A program made the translations under genes and the position numbers. A stretch of DNA of 64,000 nucleotides from Carallia brachiata (taxonomy: Eukaryota > Streptophyta > Magnoliopsida > Malpighiales > Rhizophoraceae): contig JADCRB010000036.1 in NCBI GenBank assembly GCA_021464245.1, forward strand, positions 2,671,947-2,735,946, in the 5' to 3' direction. Positions 46,582 to 56,889 of the stretch are shown here, piece after piece. The notes under the pieces are model-generated. The model worked only from the letters and a program-made list of their open reading frames with translations. It did not search any database and had not been told where the DNA came from. The stretch's first letter is position 1; every line of letters begins with the position of its first letter.

Positions 46582-47806
46582 AATTTTAATTGCTTGAATT
46601 TTGCTTCGTCATTGTTATGCAGATCCTTTTGTTGACGCTTCTTTTGGGTTAACTTCATGTTTTTTTCAAATTTCTGAACTAGTTACTAGTGAGATTATTG
46701 CTGGTACATTGATATAATCGAACTACTGTTTTGACATTTAGCTTTGTTCTGCCACATATCAACTGATACATCTCAATTCAATTAGTTCAGAATTCCAAAC
46801 TGACCGATGTTACTTTTCTCTCCATTGGGTTCTTTTTAACATCAAATTATCTAGGGTTCAGTTTATGTTATCCAAGTTCTCGTCCTCTGTTACTAATGAC
46901 GGCTACACTCAGGCTTAAGTATGTTTGGTTGGTATGAATTCATCATCCAACGGCCCGCCCAGGTGGGTGTAATCCGTGGTGATGGTATCGGAAAGATAAT
47001 TTAGTTTGGGTTGAGGGGAAGCTAATCAGTTTAAGTTTCTGAAGTATTTATATTGGATATTCAGTTGCATAAAAGCCTGCGCAAAAGCTTGCCCCAACTC
47101 TTTGGTGAGGGTCTTGGCTAAGGGGGGGAGATGGACCTAACATTGTTCTAGATTCTCCTTGCCCTTCTTTCCTCGAGGAATATGGACCTTGGTTTTATTG
47201 CAATGAATGAAAATGTGAGACTTCGCAAAATAATTAAATTATATCTATTTTTAATTACAGATTCAATTTGTTTTTAAAAAATAAGGGTAATATTACAAAT
47301 TTCTCATCATTTTTCAGATTCCAAACTGCACAGTGCGAGAACTTCACACACACACATATATTTTTATTTATTTATTTATTCCCTACTATCATCTGGCTAT
47401 GTTTTCATCTTTTTTACACATTCTCTATTTGAAGTAACCTCAAATGTTGTTCATTTTTAGTAGCATATTCCACAAGGTTCCTTTTGTATCTTACTCTGGA
47501 AGCAACTTCGCTTGGTAGATTTCTTAGGAGAACTGGAAAGGAAACTGGGGGACTTTTTTGATCGTGGTTGCAACGTGTGGTCATGATTTGTAATTCACTG
47601 TAGAAAGTTCGGTACAAAATCGAAAAAGAAATGTAAAGCTAACAAAAGCAATTGCTATGTTGTTTGTTTAAAAACCCAAAACTTTTAGTGGGAGTTTGGC
47701 TGTTTTTATTTTTAGCATGAGATACAAAGCATTTATGACCAAATTTGATTCAGAGGTCGGGGCCAGTCGCTGTCGGCCCTGCAAGAGGCAGACTACTACT
47801 AACTCA
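46582..47806. other. Spacer between RPN6 remnant and bZIP exon
   Basis: Includes the former 3' UTR of the RPN6 copy and AT-rich DNA with an (AC)n-(TTTA)n run near 47345-47380. No gene seen. Confidence 0.45.
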
Positions 47807-48049
47807 ATGGATCAAAAACCAGCAGGGGACTTGAAGCGGAGTGCCTCGGAACTTGCTCTGCAAGAGGTCATCGAGAAGACTACTACCAACTCTCTCGCTC
47901 CTGAAAGTGAAGACACAGCTCCAACTCAAGCCAAAGATGAGAAAATCGACGAAATCAGGAGTCAAACAAACAGCACTTTCATCTCTGAAATTGATAGTTT
48001 TGCCAGCGATGTGTGCCCTGGTGACCTTACTTTCGCCTTCGAAACTCTG
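47807..48049 (+). pseudogene. Orphan first exon of a group C bZIP (bZIP9-like) gene
   Basis: An 81-codon open segment starts MDQKPAGDLKRSASELALQE. KRSASELALQE is the N-terminal signature of group C bZIP factors such as Arabidopsis bZIP9. An acidic stretch with FISEIDSFAS and DLTFAFETL follows, then a good donor (CTG then gtcagt at 48050). I find no basic region or leucine zipper on plus downstream before the SUN gene at 51.1 kb. This exon therefore appears to be cut off from the rest of its gene. Just upstream, 47779-47806 repeats part of the exon in degenerate form (CTGCAAGAGG ... GACTACTAC). It could still be transcribed. Confidence 0.55.
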
Positions 48050-48213
48050 GTCAGTGTTCTCAGTACGCATCACGTACACACACAAACACTCTCTCTCTCT
48101 CTATCTCTCTCTCGCTTCTCTCTGTCATCGAATCAAAGTGAGCATGCGCGGGTTTCTAAAAAACTAGCCAGTTTGCCTTAATAAAAGTAAGGAAAATGTT
48201 AGTGACAAAAACG

Positions 48214-48350
48214 ATTTGGTAGTTAAATTGCCTATTTAATGTAATAAATATTATATTTTTGTACAATGATATTGAAAATATATGTATCTAAAAATATAAA
48301 AATAATATGCAATATTTATCATATTCACTGTACAATTTAACTACTAATTA
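48214..48350. mobile_element. MITE-like element
   Basis: Left end (TTTGGTAGTTAAATTG) and reverse complement of right end (AATTAGTAGTTAAATTG) match, and pairing continues imperfectly inward through AATAAATATT. Interior AT-rich, total about 137 bp. Confidence 0.55.
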
Positions 48351-49103
48351 TTTGGATATGTAACAGTACTCTAAAAGTAATGATATAGAGCACTATAATT
48401 TTGCTTTCTCGTTTTTCCTGTTTTTTTGACGTATAGATTAAAAATTCATCAGCAACTGATTTTAACAGTTTGCGTATATGTCTCAAAAAAAAAAAAAAAA
48501 AAACACAGTTTGAGTATAAAGTATTAAAAATATTTTTAAAAAATATAACAGTTATCAAAAAGTGGTTGACAAGTACTAGATTCCCTTTAAGATATTTGTG
48601 CGCACGCGTGTGTAGGTATAATTTCTTCACAGTAATTGATATTAATAATAATCTTAAAAACATCAATATTTGAAATCGAAATAGCCCAAAAACTGTTGAT
48701 GATATATTAAAATTTTGTCTTTTAATAAATCACTTTATCTACAATAATTTATGAACCTTCAAAGGAGAAAAAGTTAAGAGTGGGAGAAATTTTTAACTTC
48801 AAATGTATTTTAAATATAATAAATTATCAATTTTAAATAATAATATTCATTTTTTAAGAAATAAAAATTTAAAACTTAAATTTTTAATATAAAATATAAA
48901 TATTATTACTTAAAATTAATATCATTTGTGTAGTTCAGTTGATAAAAAAATTCAACTCTATATAAAAAATTACGAGTTTGGATTATGTTGACTGGTATAA
49001 AAAATATTACAATTATTTACTTATTTTATGTCTCTTGATTACAGAATTGTAATATTTATAAATGGAATTTGAGATATTACTTTTGTTTTTCTATTTTCAG
49101 GAA

Positions 49104-49286
49104 TTATAGTAAAGTATTACATCTAGCTCTTAATTTGTTGTGTGCTCCAGTTTTTTGTCGCCATTTAAGATTGTCAACTTCTACTGGGGTTTTCACATAC
49201 CGAGGAGTTGGAAATTTAGACCAACTTTTGCCATGAAGTGTTGAGAAACCATAAACCGCTTTGTGACCATTCCAGTTTCTTTTCAT
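49104..49286 (-). other. Unrecognised open frame (60 aa, basic, Trp-containing)
   Basis: Short frame with balanced residue use (WNGHKAVYGFS, SWSKFPTPRYVKTPVEV, LKWRQKTGAHNKLRARC), unlike the low-complexity frames around it. The frame continues upstream to about 49319. I do not recognise the family and see no promoter or splice context. It could be an exon remnant, a transposon fragment or chance. Confidence 0.2.
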
Positions 49287-49839
49287 GCCTCTTACTTTGT
49301 TAGATAGTTGTGTTTGATTAGGTAATTATATATTTAACATCTTTACTCATAAAAGAATATGGAATTTTTTGTTAAAAAAAAAGAATATCTAATGTATTCC
49401 TTTTTTTTCTTTTTGTCTTAGAAGGATGGGTCAAAGTCCTGTAAAAGAGAAGCAAGTAGGGTGTTTTACTGTAATCAGCAACAAGTCTCTTTTGTTGAGA
49501 ATGAGAAAGTTAATTTTAGTTGAGTAAAGGACTAAAGACCCAAATAAATGTTTATTATGAAACACTCTAATCTGAATTTTTATATTGGAAGTCTCATTTC
49601 TAATTATGAAAAAGTATGAGGTTAATGAAAATTAAAAAAAAACTTTATTATAGTCATGATTCAATGGACTTCTTAAAATTTAATTGAAAAAATGCCATAA
49701 AATTCATTAATATTTAATTTTGACAAAAATTAAGATTTAAATCTTCACATTTCCATGCTTCATCGTGCGTGATAAATATAACTATAATTACTTTTTGATA
49801 AAAAAGACCATAGTAGTTGACCAGAAGTATATTTAGAAT

Positions 49840-50480
49840 TAATTTCAAAAATAAAAATATAATTAACATAATTTTTGGAACTAATTGACATTATATTATA
49901 ATATTTTTTTGTATTTCATAATTTTTAATTTAATATTTACAATTTTTAATTTTAATAATATTTATTTTATTTTTAGCGTGATATAAATATTATCGTAGAT
50001 TTAATATTGATTCCAATTTAAGAGTAAACCAAATATGTTCTAAAATAAGTGATTCTGTTTCTGCTTCTATTTGATTCTGATTCTTATTCCAATTCCGATT
50101 TCAGCCTATAAACCAAACGACTCCTAGATTTTTTTAACTTTTAGGGGTCGTTTGTTTTATGGTTCGAAATCGTAATCGGAATCAGAATCAGAATCAGAAT
50201 CAAGTGGAATGAGAAACAAAATTATTTATTTTATAATATGTTTAGTTTATTTTGGAATCGGAATTAAAACCCTTCATAGATGTTTGTTTCATTTCGAAAT
50301 CAGAAACATTAAATATATGATAATATTTATGTCATGATAAATATAAGATAAATGTAATTAAAATTAAAAAAATTATTAATATCAAATTAAAAAGTATGAA
50401 ATTTAAAAAATATTATAATGTAATGTCAAATTAAAAATATTAAATTACCATAAAAATAAAATTAAAAATTATAATAAAAA
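49840..50480. repeat. Large imperfect palindrome upstream of the SUN gene
   Basis: Arms of about 290-330 bp meet at about 50143. At the centre, CCAAACGACTCCTA on the left faces TTAGGGGTCGTTTG on the right. Outward, both arms carry (GATTCT)-type repeats, an AATATTTAT(A/G)TCA word and AT-rich DNA in mirrored order. The right arm has about 40 bp extra near 50270. It could be one foldback transposon or two copies of one element head to head. It ends about 620 bp from the SUN start codon. Confidence 0.75.
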
Positions 50481-50825
50481 TTAATAATAATAGTAATAAT
50501 AATAATATGCTTCACAATGATAACTATAAATATGAAATCCAAAAAAAATCTTAAAATAAAATTTTATTATTATTATAATAATAATCATTTGGTAGTTGAT
50601 AATTTAAATATTCTTGAAATTTAAAATTTTTTCATTATAATACTATAACATATGATCATTAATAAGTGGTAATGGTATTTTTTTTTCGTAAACCATATGT
50701 TTTTTCAGTTCCGTAATTCACTCAAAAAGACAAAAAGGGTAAGCCCCGCCCGCTCCGCGCGTTCAAAGTTCAAACGAGGCCGCTCCTCTCAAAACGTTGC
50801 GTGTTTTCCAGTCTCAAATAAATAC

Positions 50826-50858
<33 letters not shown>

Positions 50859-51101
50859 GTAAAAATAGATAAAAGGTTAAATAAAACTACATTGCACTAT
50901 TATTACTCCTTCCAAATCTCAAATTCAATCCTCTGTATTTTTATAATTTCGCTCTTTTTTCAATTTCTTTTTTTGAAAATTAGGGTTTCAATTGCATTCT
51001 AATCTCCCGGTGCCTTTAAGCTTAGATTTAGGGTTTCTATTTTTAGTATTTTTGGATTTCGCGGATCGAAGTGACTGCACGTAAAAGTACCTTAACCGGA
51101 G

Positions 51102-54009
51102 ATGTCCGCTTCGACGGTGTCGATCACTGCGAACACCGCGGCTCGACGGAGACCGGTTGTCGTCGGCGAGAAGAAGTCTAATAACATCGATTTATTGCCC
51201 GCTGAACCGCAGGTTAACGGCGCCGGCGCCGGCGGCGAACTTGCAATTGGCAGTGGTGGCATAGGCGTCGATAAAATTACTGCGGCTCACAGCAGGGATG
51301 TGAGCCACCACTCGATTCGAGGGGAGGCGGTTCTGGAGAGAACTTCCAAAGATCTGGCCCAAGTCAAGAAGACTGCCTTGCCCAATTCCACCGCCTCACC
51401 GCGCAGGACGCGGCGAACTGTCCCGAAGCCCGAGAAGGCGCGGTGGCTGACTGTTGTGAGTATTTTCACTAAGAATTTTGCGCTTTTGCTGGTATTGATA
51501 GGGTTAGCGCAGATGGTTAGGAGGCTGGTTATGAAACAGGGGGATAGTCCCGCGGTGGCCACTGAAATTGGGTTTTCAGAATTTGAGGGGCGAATTGCTG
51601 AAGTTGAGTCCTTTTTGAAGACAACGACCAAATTGATTCAGGTTCAAGTAGAGGCTGTTGATAAGAAGATTGACCGAGAGGTTGGAGGATTGAGAAGGGA
51701 AATGAGCAAGAAGGTTGATGACAGGGCTTCAGTTTTGGAGAGTGCGCTGAAGGAATTAGAAGCCAGAAATGACGTATTGCAGAACTCGATAGGACAGGTA
51801 AAGGCAGTGGATTGGTTGTCAAAGGAAGAGTTTGAGAAGTTTTATGAGGAGTTGAAGAAGGGAAAGGGTGGCGAGCAGGGTGCAAGTGCTGTGAGTTTGG
51901 ATGATATAAAGGCCTACGCGAGGGAAATGGTAGAGAAGGAGATAGAGAAGCATGCTGCTGATGGACTTGCCAGAGTGGATTTTGCCTTGGCATCTGGTGG
52001 AGCGATGGTTCTGAAGCACTCAGAGCCATTTGTGCCTAAGCATACAATCTGGTTTTCGATTAATCCTCTGGAAGGGATGAGTGCTCGAGGAAGGATTCAT
52101 CCTGATGCACTTAATATGTTGAAACCAAGTTTTGGGGAGCCAGGTCAGTGCTTTCCACTGAAAGGAAGCAGCGGATTTGTGCAGATTAGACTACGAACAG
52201 CAATTATTCCCGAGGCAATTACTTTGGAACATGTTGCTAAGGTAATTCTTTTGCTTTAGATGCTTGTCTATTTAGCAAAGTCAGTTTCATGTCTGCTTTA
52301 ATATACATGTCATTTATGTCAGCTATATTCGGATGTTTTAGATTAGACGCTGTTATTGTTCCAAGTACATGATGGTATGGTCTTTAGAATTTTTGGCATT
52401 CACGTGGTAGCTACAGCCCACCCTTTTTGAATGAATTTAGAATGCTTTGAGTTCAGGTTATGGTAGGATGTGATGATGTTGGACTGTTCAGCATATCAAG
52501 AAAACTTACATTTTGCAATTTGCATGATAGCTGGGGGATGGAAAAAAGAAGCATCTTGTATATACTGAACTAATAGTTCTCTGGTCTGTAGAACGTGTCC
52601 AAAAAACAAAAGATCCTTAGAAACCTGCCCAGTTTTGCTATTTAAATGGTTTATAGCTATGTGCAGGTATTTTCCTGTATAGCTATTTTACTGGTTTATA
52701 GTCATGACTGGTGCAGTAGGATTACAAGCCATGTAAAAGAGAGAGAGAGAGAGGGAGAGCCTATTAGATAAGATGACTGGGGCAGTAGAATTACAGGCCA
52801 GAGAGAGAGAGAGAGAGAGAGATTGTTCTTTCATGAAAGGTTTGTTCAAGCAAAAAATTGTTGTTTTATATGTCATTTGGCTCTTCCTTAGATTCCACAA
52901 TGTGGGAGCCTTGTGCACTCGGATGCCTTCTTTTTTAATGTATAGTTTGACTGGAAATGAAGCTATTGTTATGGAGACATGAGAGTGAGTTCTTATAATT
53001 GGGCTAGGACAAATGAAAATGTTACATTTTTTGTGTGAATATGTTTCCAATATATACTCCATACTCAATGTAAGCATATGATTTTATTTTCCTTCTGTTA
53101 AGTCAAAAAAAAAAAAAAAAAAGAGCTGGTTTCAAGGAAAGTATAACTAGTGCAGATTGCCGTAGATTTCCAGTCAGTTAACTTTTGTTGTTCGCACTGA
53201 ATAATCAAAGTTTGTTGAGAGGACATGAAAACCATGCAATTAGCCATGTTGTTTTATAGTTCATAGTGCTAGGCACTTGTATTTTAGCCTTATATAATTT
53301 GCTTCATCTGAAGTACATTGGCAGTTTCTATGTAAAGAAGAGGCAGCTAGAGATTCTGAAAAGGTATTTAGATGGCCTTCATACTGATACTAATATCCAT
53401 GCCTTTTCGCCCTGCCTGAATTTTCGAGAATAAACAGCTCTTTTCATTTTACCAAGGAAGTATTGCTTCAACTTTTCTGTGCATTGACAATTTTATATTT
53501 GTCTTGTAAATGACACAAACAGCTTGTAGTTCCCTCAATCCCCATTAATTTTGGTTTCTTGATGGTTATGCTTGTACATTATACATGTACATGCATATAT
53601 ATTTGTTATTATTGATGGCTTTTCTATTTGTGCTTCTCACCAAGACAAGTCTTCTTCAACTAATTTAGATGCTGAGATAAGTTTTATTATTATTCCATGG
53701 ACAGAGTGTCGCTATGACAGGTCAAGTGCTCCCAAGGACTGTCGTGTGTCTGGTTGGCTCCAAGGGAATAATTTCGATTTAGCTGTTGATACTGAAAAAA
53801 TGTTCCTTTTGAGAGATTTTACTTATGATCTTGAGAAGAGTAATGCTCAGACATTCAATGTATTGGACTCAGCAGCTTCTGGTCTTATTGACACAGTCAG
53901 GCTGGACTTCACATCGAACCATGGAAGCTCTACCCACACCTGCATATATCGCCTGAGGGTGCATGGTTATGAACCTGATTCTGTCTCAGTCATTAAAACG
54001 GAGTCTTGA
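51102..54009 (+). CDS. SUN1: SUN-domain inner nuclear membrane protein (SUN1/SUN2-type)
   Basis: Core of the plant LINC complex: spans the inner nuclear membrane and binds KASH-type WIP proteins to shape and move nuclei. Exon 1 is 51102-52241 (380 codons); exon 2 ends at 54009. Features: N-terminal nucleoplasmic domain with a basic RRTRR signal at 101-105, one membrane helix at about 115-138, a coiled coil at about 153-225, and the SUN domain from about 290 to the end ([20 protein letters not shown], then VSGW, DTVRLDF and [11 protein letters not shown]). Length of about 480 aa fits AtSUN1/2. Odd point: with the natural acceptor at 53704 exon 2 is one base short and frameshifts to a stop. An acceptor two bases downstream (after GAG, exon start 53707) keeps the frame but changes the conserved SVAYDR to CRYDR. 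One base is probably missing near 53707-53713. Confidence 0.88.
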
Positions 54010-56889
54010 CGCCCTGTTTTCTAGCTGTATCTCTGCTCGTTTTGTGCCACTGTTTTTGAGTTTGATATTCTTGTTTAGGGCCTTAAATTGAGGTTTAGAC
54101 TTAATGCGAGCATAGTTTTATTCCACCCTCACCTTACATGTTTGCTTTCAGTCTCTGTTAGTTTTAACTAAAATGCTTAGTCTTCAGGTTAGTAGTCATC
54201 ATTCGAGCTCTTAGAAAAAATTGTAAGCTAGTTGGCCTGGTTTCGTGTAATTGATCTGTATTTTTTTTCCCTGGAAATTTCTTTTAGCAAGATAACGATA
54301 TTACTCTTTCTTGTTGATATACTGTTAAACTGTTGGAGTCGTCTGGATCATTTCTATGCCATGCTTAGCTAACAGCGGCAATTATTTGCATGCCTATATC
54401 AGCATGGCTTCCCAACACTACCACATTATTCTTCCCACGATGGAGGATGTTGGTTTTTTCCTTTCGTATTATTTTTCCTAATAGACGATGGTTGTGTTAT
54501 GGATGTTGCATCCACTTGCGTTTGCTGAATCTACCAGTGCGTGTTCTTGTTTATGTTTGTTTTATTCCTTTTTTTCATTGAATTGGGTTCGTAGTGTCAC
54601 TTGACAGCCACACGGTAATCTGCCCGGGGACGGGTAAAAAGCTAAAACATGCTCATAGAATGGACGCAATGACACAGAATGATTGTTGGCTTTCGTTCCA
54701 CTGCATGCTCCTGAGAATCGAGCATGCGCATTTATGCTATATGTTCATGCGGTTGATTGCTTTGTGAAAGTCGTGTGCTCCCTTTTCAGCCCATATATTG
54801 ATAAATGATTCGCAAATCAAAATGATGTTGATGATGAATGGTAGGCAAAAGAATGGATTTGCTCAGAGTTCTTGACCTTCAACATCATCAATAGCATCAA
54901 TCAAGATTGAAAATCCAAGGCGTCTAAGCACAACATATAAGAATTGCACGCGTTCTCCGCAATAATCGGAGGAGAGCGCTTTGAAAAGATATATTACATT
55001 GTCATTTGGCAAGAATACAGTTGTTTTCTAGGTAGAGTCAGTTGATTGCTCAACGTAATCAATGTGACGTTTTCTTGTCTCAAGTTTAACACTACAAAGT
55101 GCAAACTACAAATGGCATTGAAAAAAGGAAAATTTTATTTTATAATCTTTTGATTCACCCAAAAAAAAAAAAAAAAAATCAGTGAGAAGCGGAGGACTAC
55201 TAGCACAAAGGTTTGAAGCACAAAAATTGAAACCCCCTAAGTCCTGAGAGTAGGGGGGGACCATGTCTGCTTCAAACAGACCAGTTCCCCCTATTCTTGG
55301 ATTGTGCTAGTTTCCTTCCTTGGCTTCAATTCCCAACTTTCCCCTCATATGTTTAGTAAGCAATAATTTATTTTAAAAACAAAAGACATACAGTATTACG
55401 AGGAAGAATGAATTGAAATTTGGGAAACAAGGATAATGGGGTCCTCATAAAAACCATCTGCAATGTATTTCTTTTTGGCTACAGTTCTCTTGGGCAGATT
55501 ACTGCATGTTAATTATCACGGAAACATCCCATATGGCCAAAAACTTGAAATTGTAAAAATGAAGAGTTCTATGCTTTGTATCGATTAACATGATGTTGGG
55601 GAATGCTAACTTGATTTTGTAGACAAAATTTATTAAGATCCACCACAAACACAAAAATAAATAAATAAATAAATAAAAAGAAGAAGAAAAAAAAAAAAAA
55701 AAGAAGATATATTTAATTTTTGAAAAAATTGAGCGAAGTAGACGCATGTTAAATACCGATCTATACATAATACATATTAATAAACTTTAATTTTATGGAG
55801 AACTGTGTGAAATCATGGCTAAATCTTAATCTTAACGTCTAAACAAATTAAAGCAAAAGGTAATTTATTTAAATATAGTTGTGTTCTGCGCCTATTTTCC
55901 GTTTCATTCCCTTCCCTTTCCGGCTTTTTCTCGCAGTCCAAACAATGGGTCAAAGGAATTAAATGACAAATTACCAAAAAAAATACAAAATTTGCCCTTT
56001 TCTTCGCTGGACTTGAAAGGACATTTGAGATTCGATCCCCACTTTTGACTGGTTCCTTTTCCAAGAAACTTCAACATTAAAAAAAAAAAAAAATCAGACA
56101 AAAGACTCGTCCGGGACCATCCTTTGAACTACCAAATGGAAGAACAGAAAATGTAACCGTGTCATAATCTTTCTATTTTTATTGGTCTATCAATGTTAAG
56201 TGACATATTTTCCGTATTACTAATCTGGGTACTTTGATTTTAAGGAATCAAAACATTATAAACAGAGACAAAAAAGGAAAAATCAAGTTCTGTATACAAG
56301 TTGAACAACCTTCTTGTGTTAGAATTCATGAACAAAAAAATGACTAAAAAGGGCCAACTGTAGTATTGATTCTCTTTCAGTTTTCCCGTATAGAGCGAAA
56401 AGAGACAGCTTTTGGTAACTCCGATGTATCCGTTGCTGTTGGACGAGGAGATTTTGGCTGTTACTTATAAGTTCGTGACAGATAGACTTAGAGTTGCATC
56501 AGAATATGCAGTGGCAGGTTCCTTTCTTTTTTCTTTTCCTTTTTTGTTTTTATTCTCTCTGTTTTCAACTAAGTAGGTTTCTGGGTTCCTGCTTATTTGA
56601 CTTGCATGTTCTTTTGTTGGTAATTCTGATATTGATTGGTAAATTTTATTTTATTTTTTTAAATTTTTTGGAGTTCGACTTTTATATGTTCTGTTATTAA
56701 TTGTCTATTTTTATTGACTTTTAGTTATAATGTATTCAATTTTTTTTAAAATTTTCCATTATTATTTACTCGTTTCTTCCTTTTTGTCATTGAAATTTCT
56801 ATTTGGTGGTTGCTGATGCGTTGGCTTTGCATTTTTTTTTTTTGTGGCTGTTTTTAATTGGGATTAATGATAATGAAGGTGGTGGAGAC
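54010..56889. other. SUN 3' UTR, spacer and 5-phosphatase leader region
   Basis: The first 300-400 bp are probably the SUN 3' UTR. The spacer has an A18 run near 55159, a (AAAT)n run at 55659-55676 and the stem-loop noted at 55226-55312. The T-rich region 56510-56850 just before the 5-phosphatase ATG looks like a leader intron. No other gene seen. Confidence 0.5.
55226..55312 (+). other. Strong stem-loop, candidate small-RNA precursor or element remnant
   Basis: AGGGGGGACCATGTCTG on the left pairs with CAGACCAGTTCCCCCT on the right around a CTTCAAA loop. Pairing extends outward through CCTGAGAGT and ATTCTTGGAT with few mismatches, for a stem of about 26 bp. A wider CTAGCACAA / TTGTGCTAG pair (55200 and 55304) encloses it. 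GC content is unusually high for this spacer. I know no miRNA of this sequence. Confidence 0.35.

Larger units (their letters stand above)
48050..51101. other. AT-rich spacer with inverted repeats, upstream of SUN gene
   Basis: Contains the CT/AC run after the orphan exon (48084-48115), a MITE-like element, a possible SINE relic near 48925-49050, an unrecognised frame at 49104-49286 and the large palindrome at 49840-50480. The GC-rich stretch 50740-50800 and an (AAT)n run at 50822-50852 lie closer to the SUN transcript. No complete gene seen. Confidence 0.5.

Noticed and set aside
48925..49050. Possible tRNA-derived SINE (TGTAGTTCAGTTGAT and GAGTTTGGATT words)
   Set aside because: The boxes are degenerate and no tail or flanking duplication could be fixed; too weak to list as a feature.
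51529..52029. 166-codon minus-strand frame
   Set aside because: Antisense to SUN exon 1; Pro/Ser/His-rich composition is a mirror effect.
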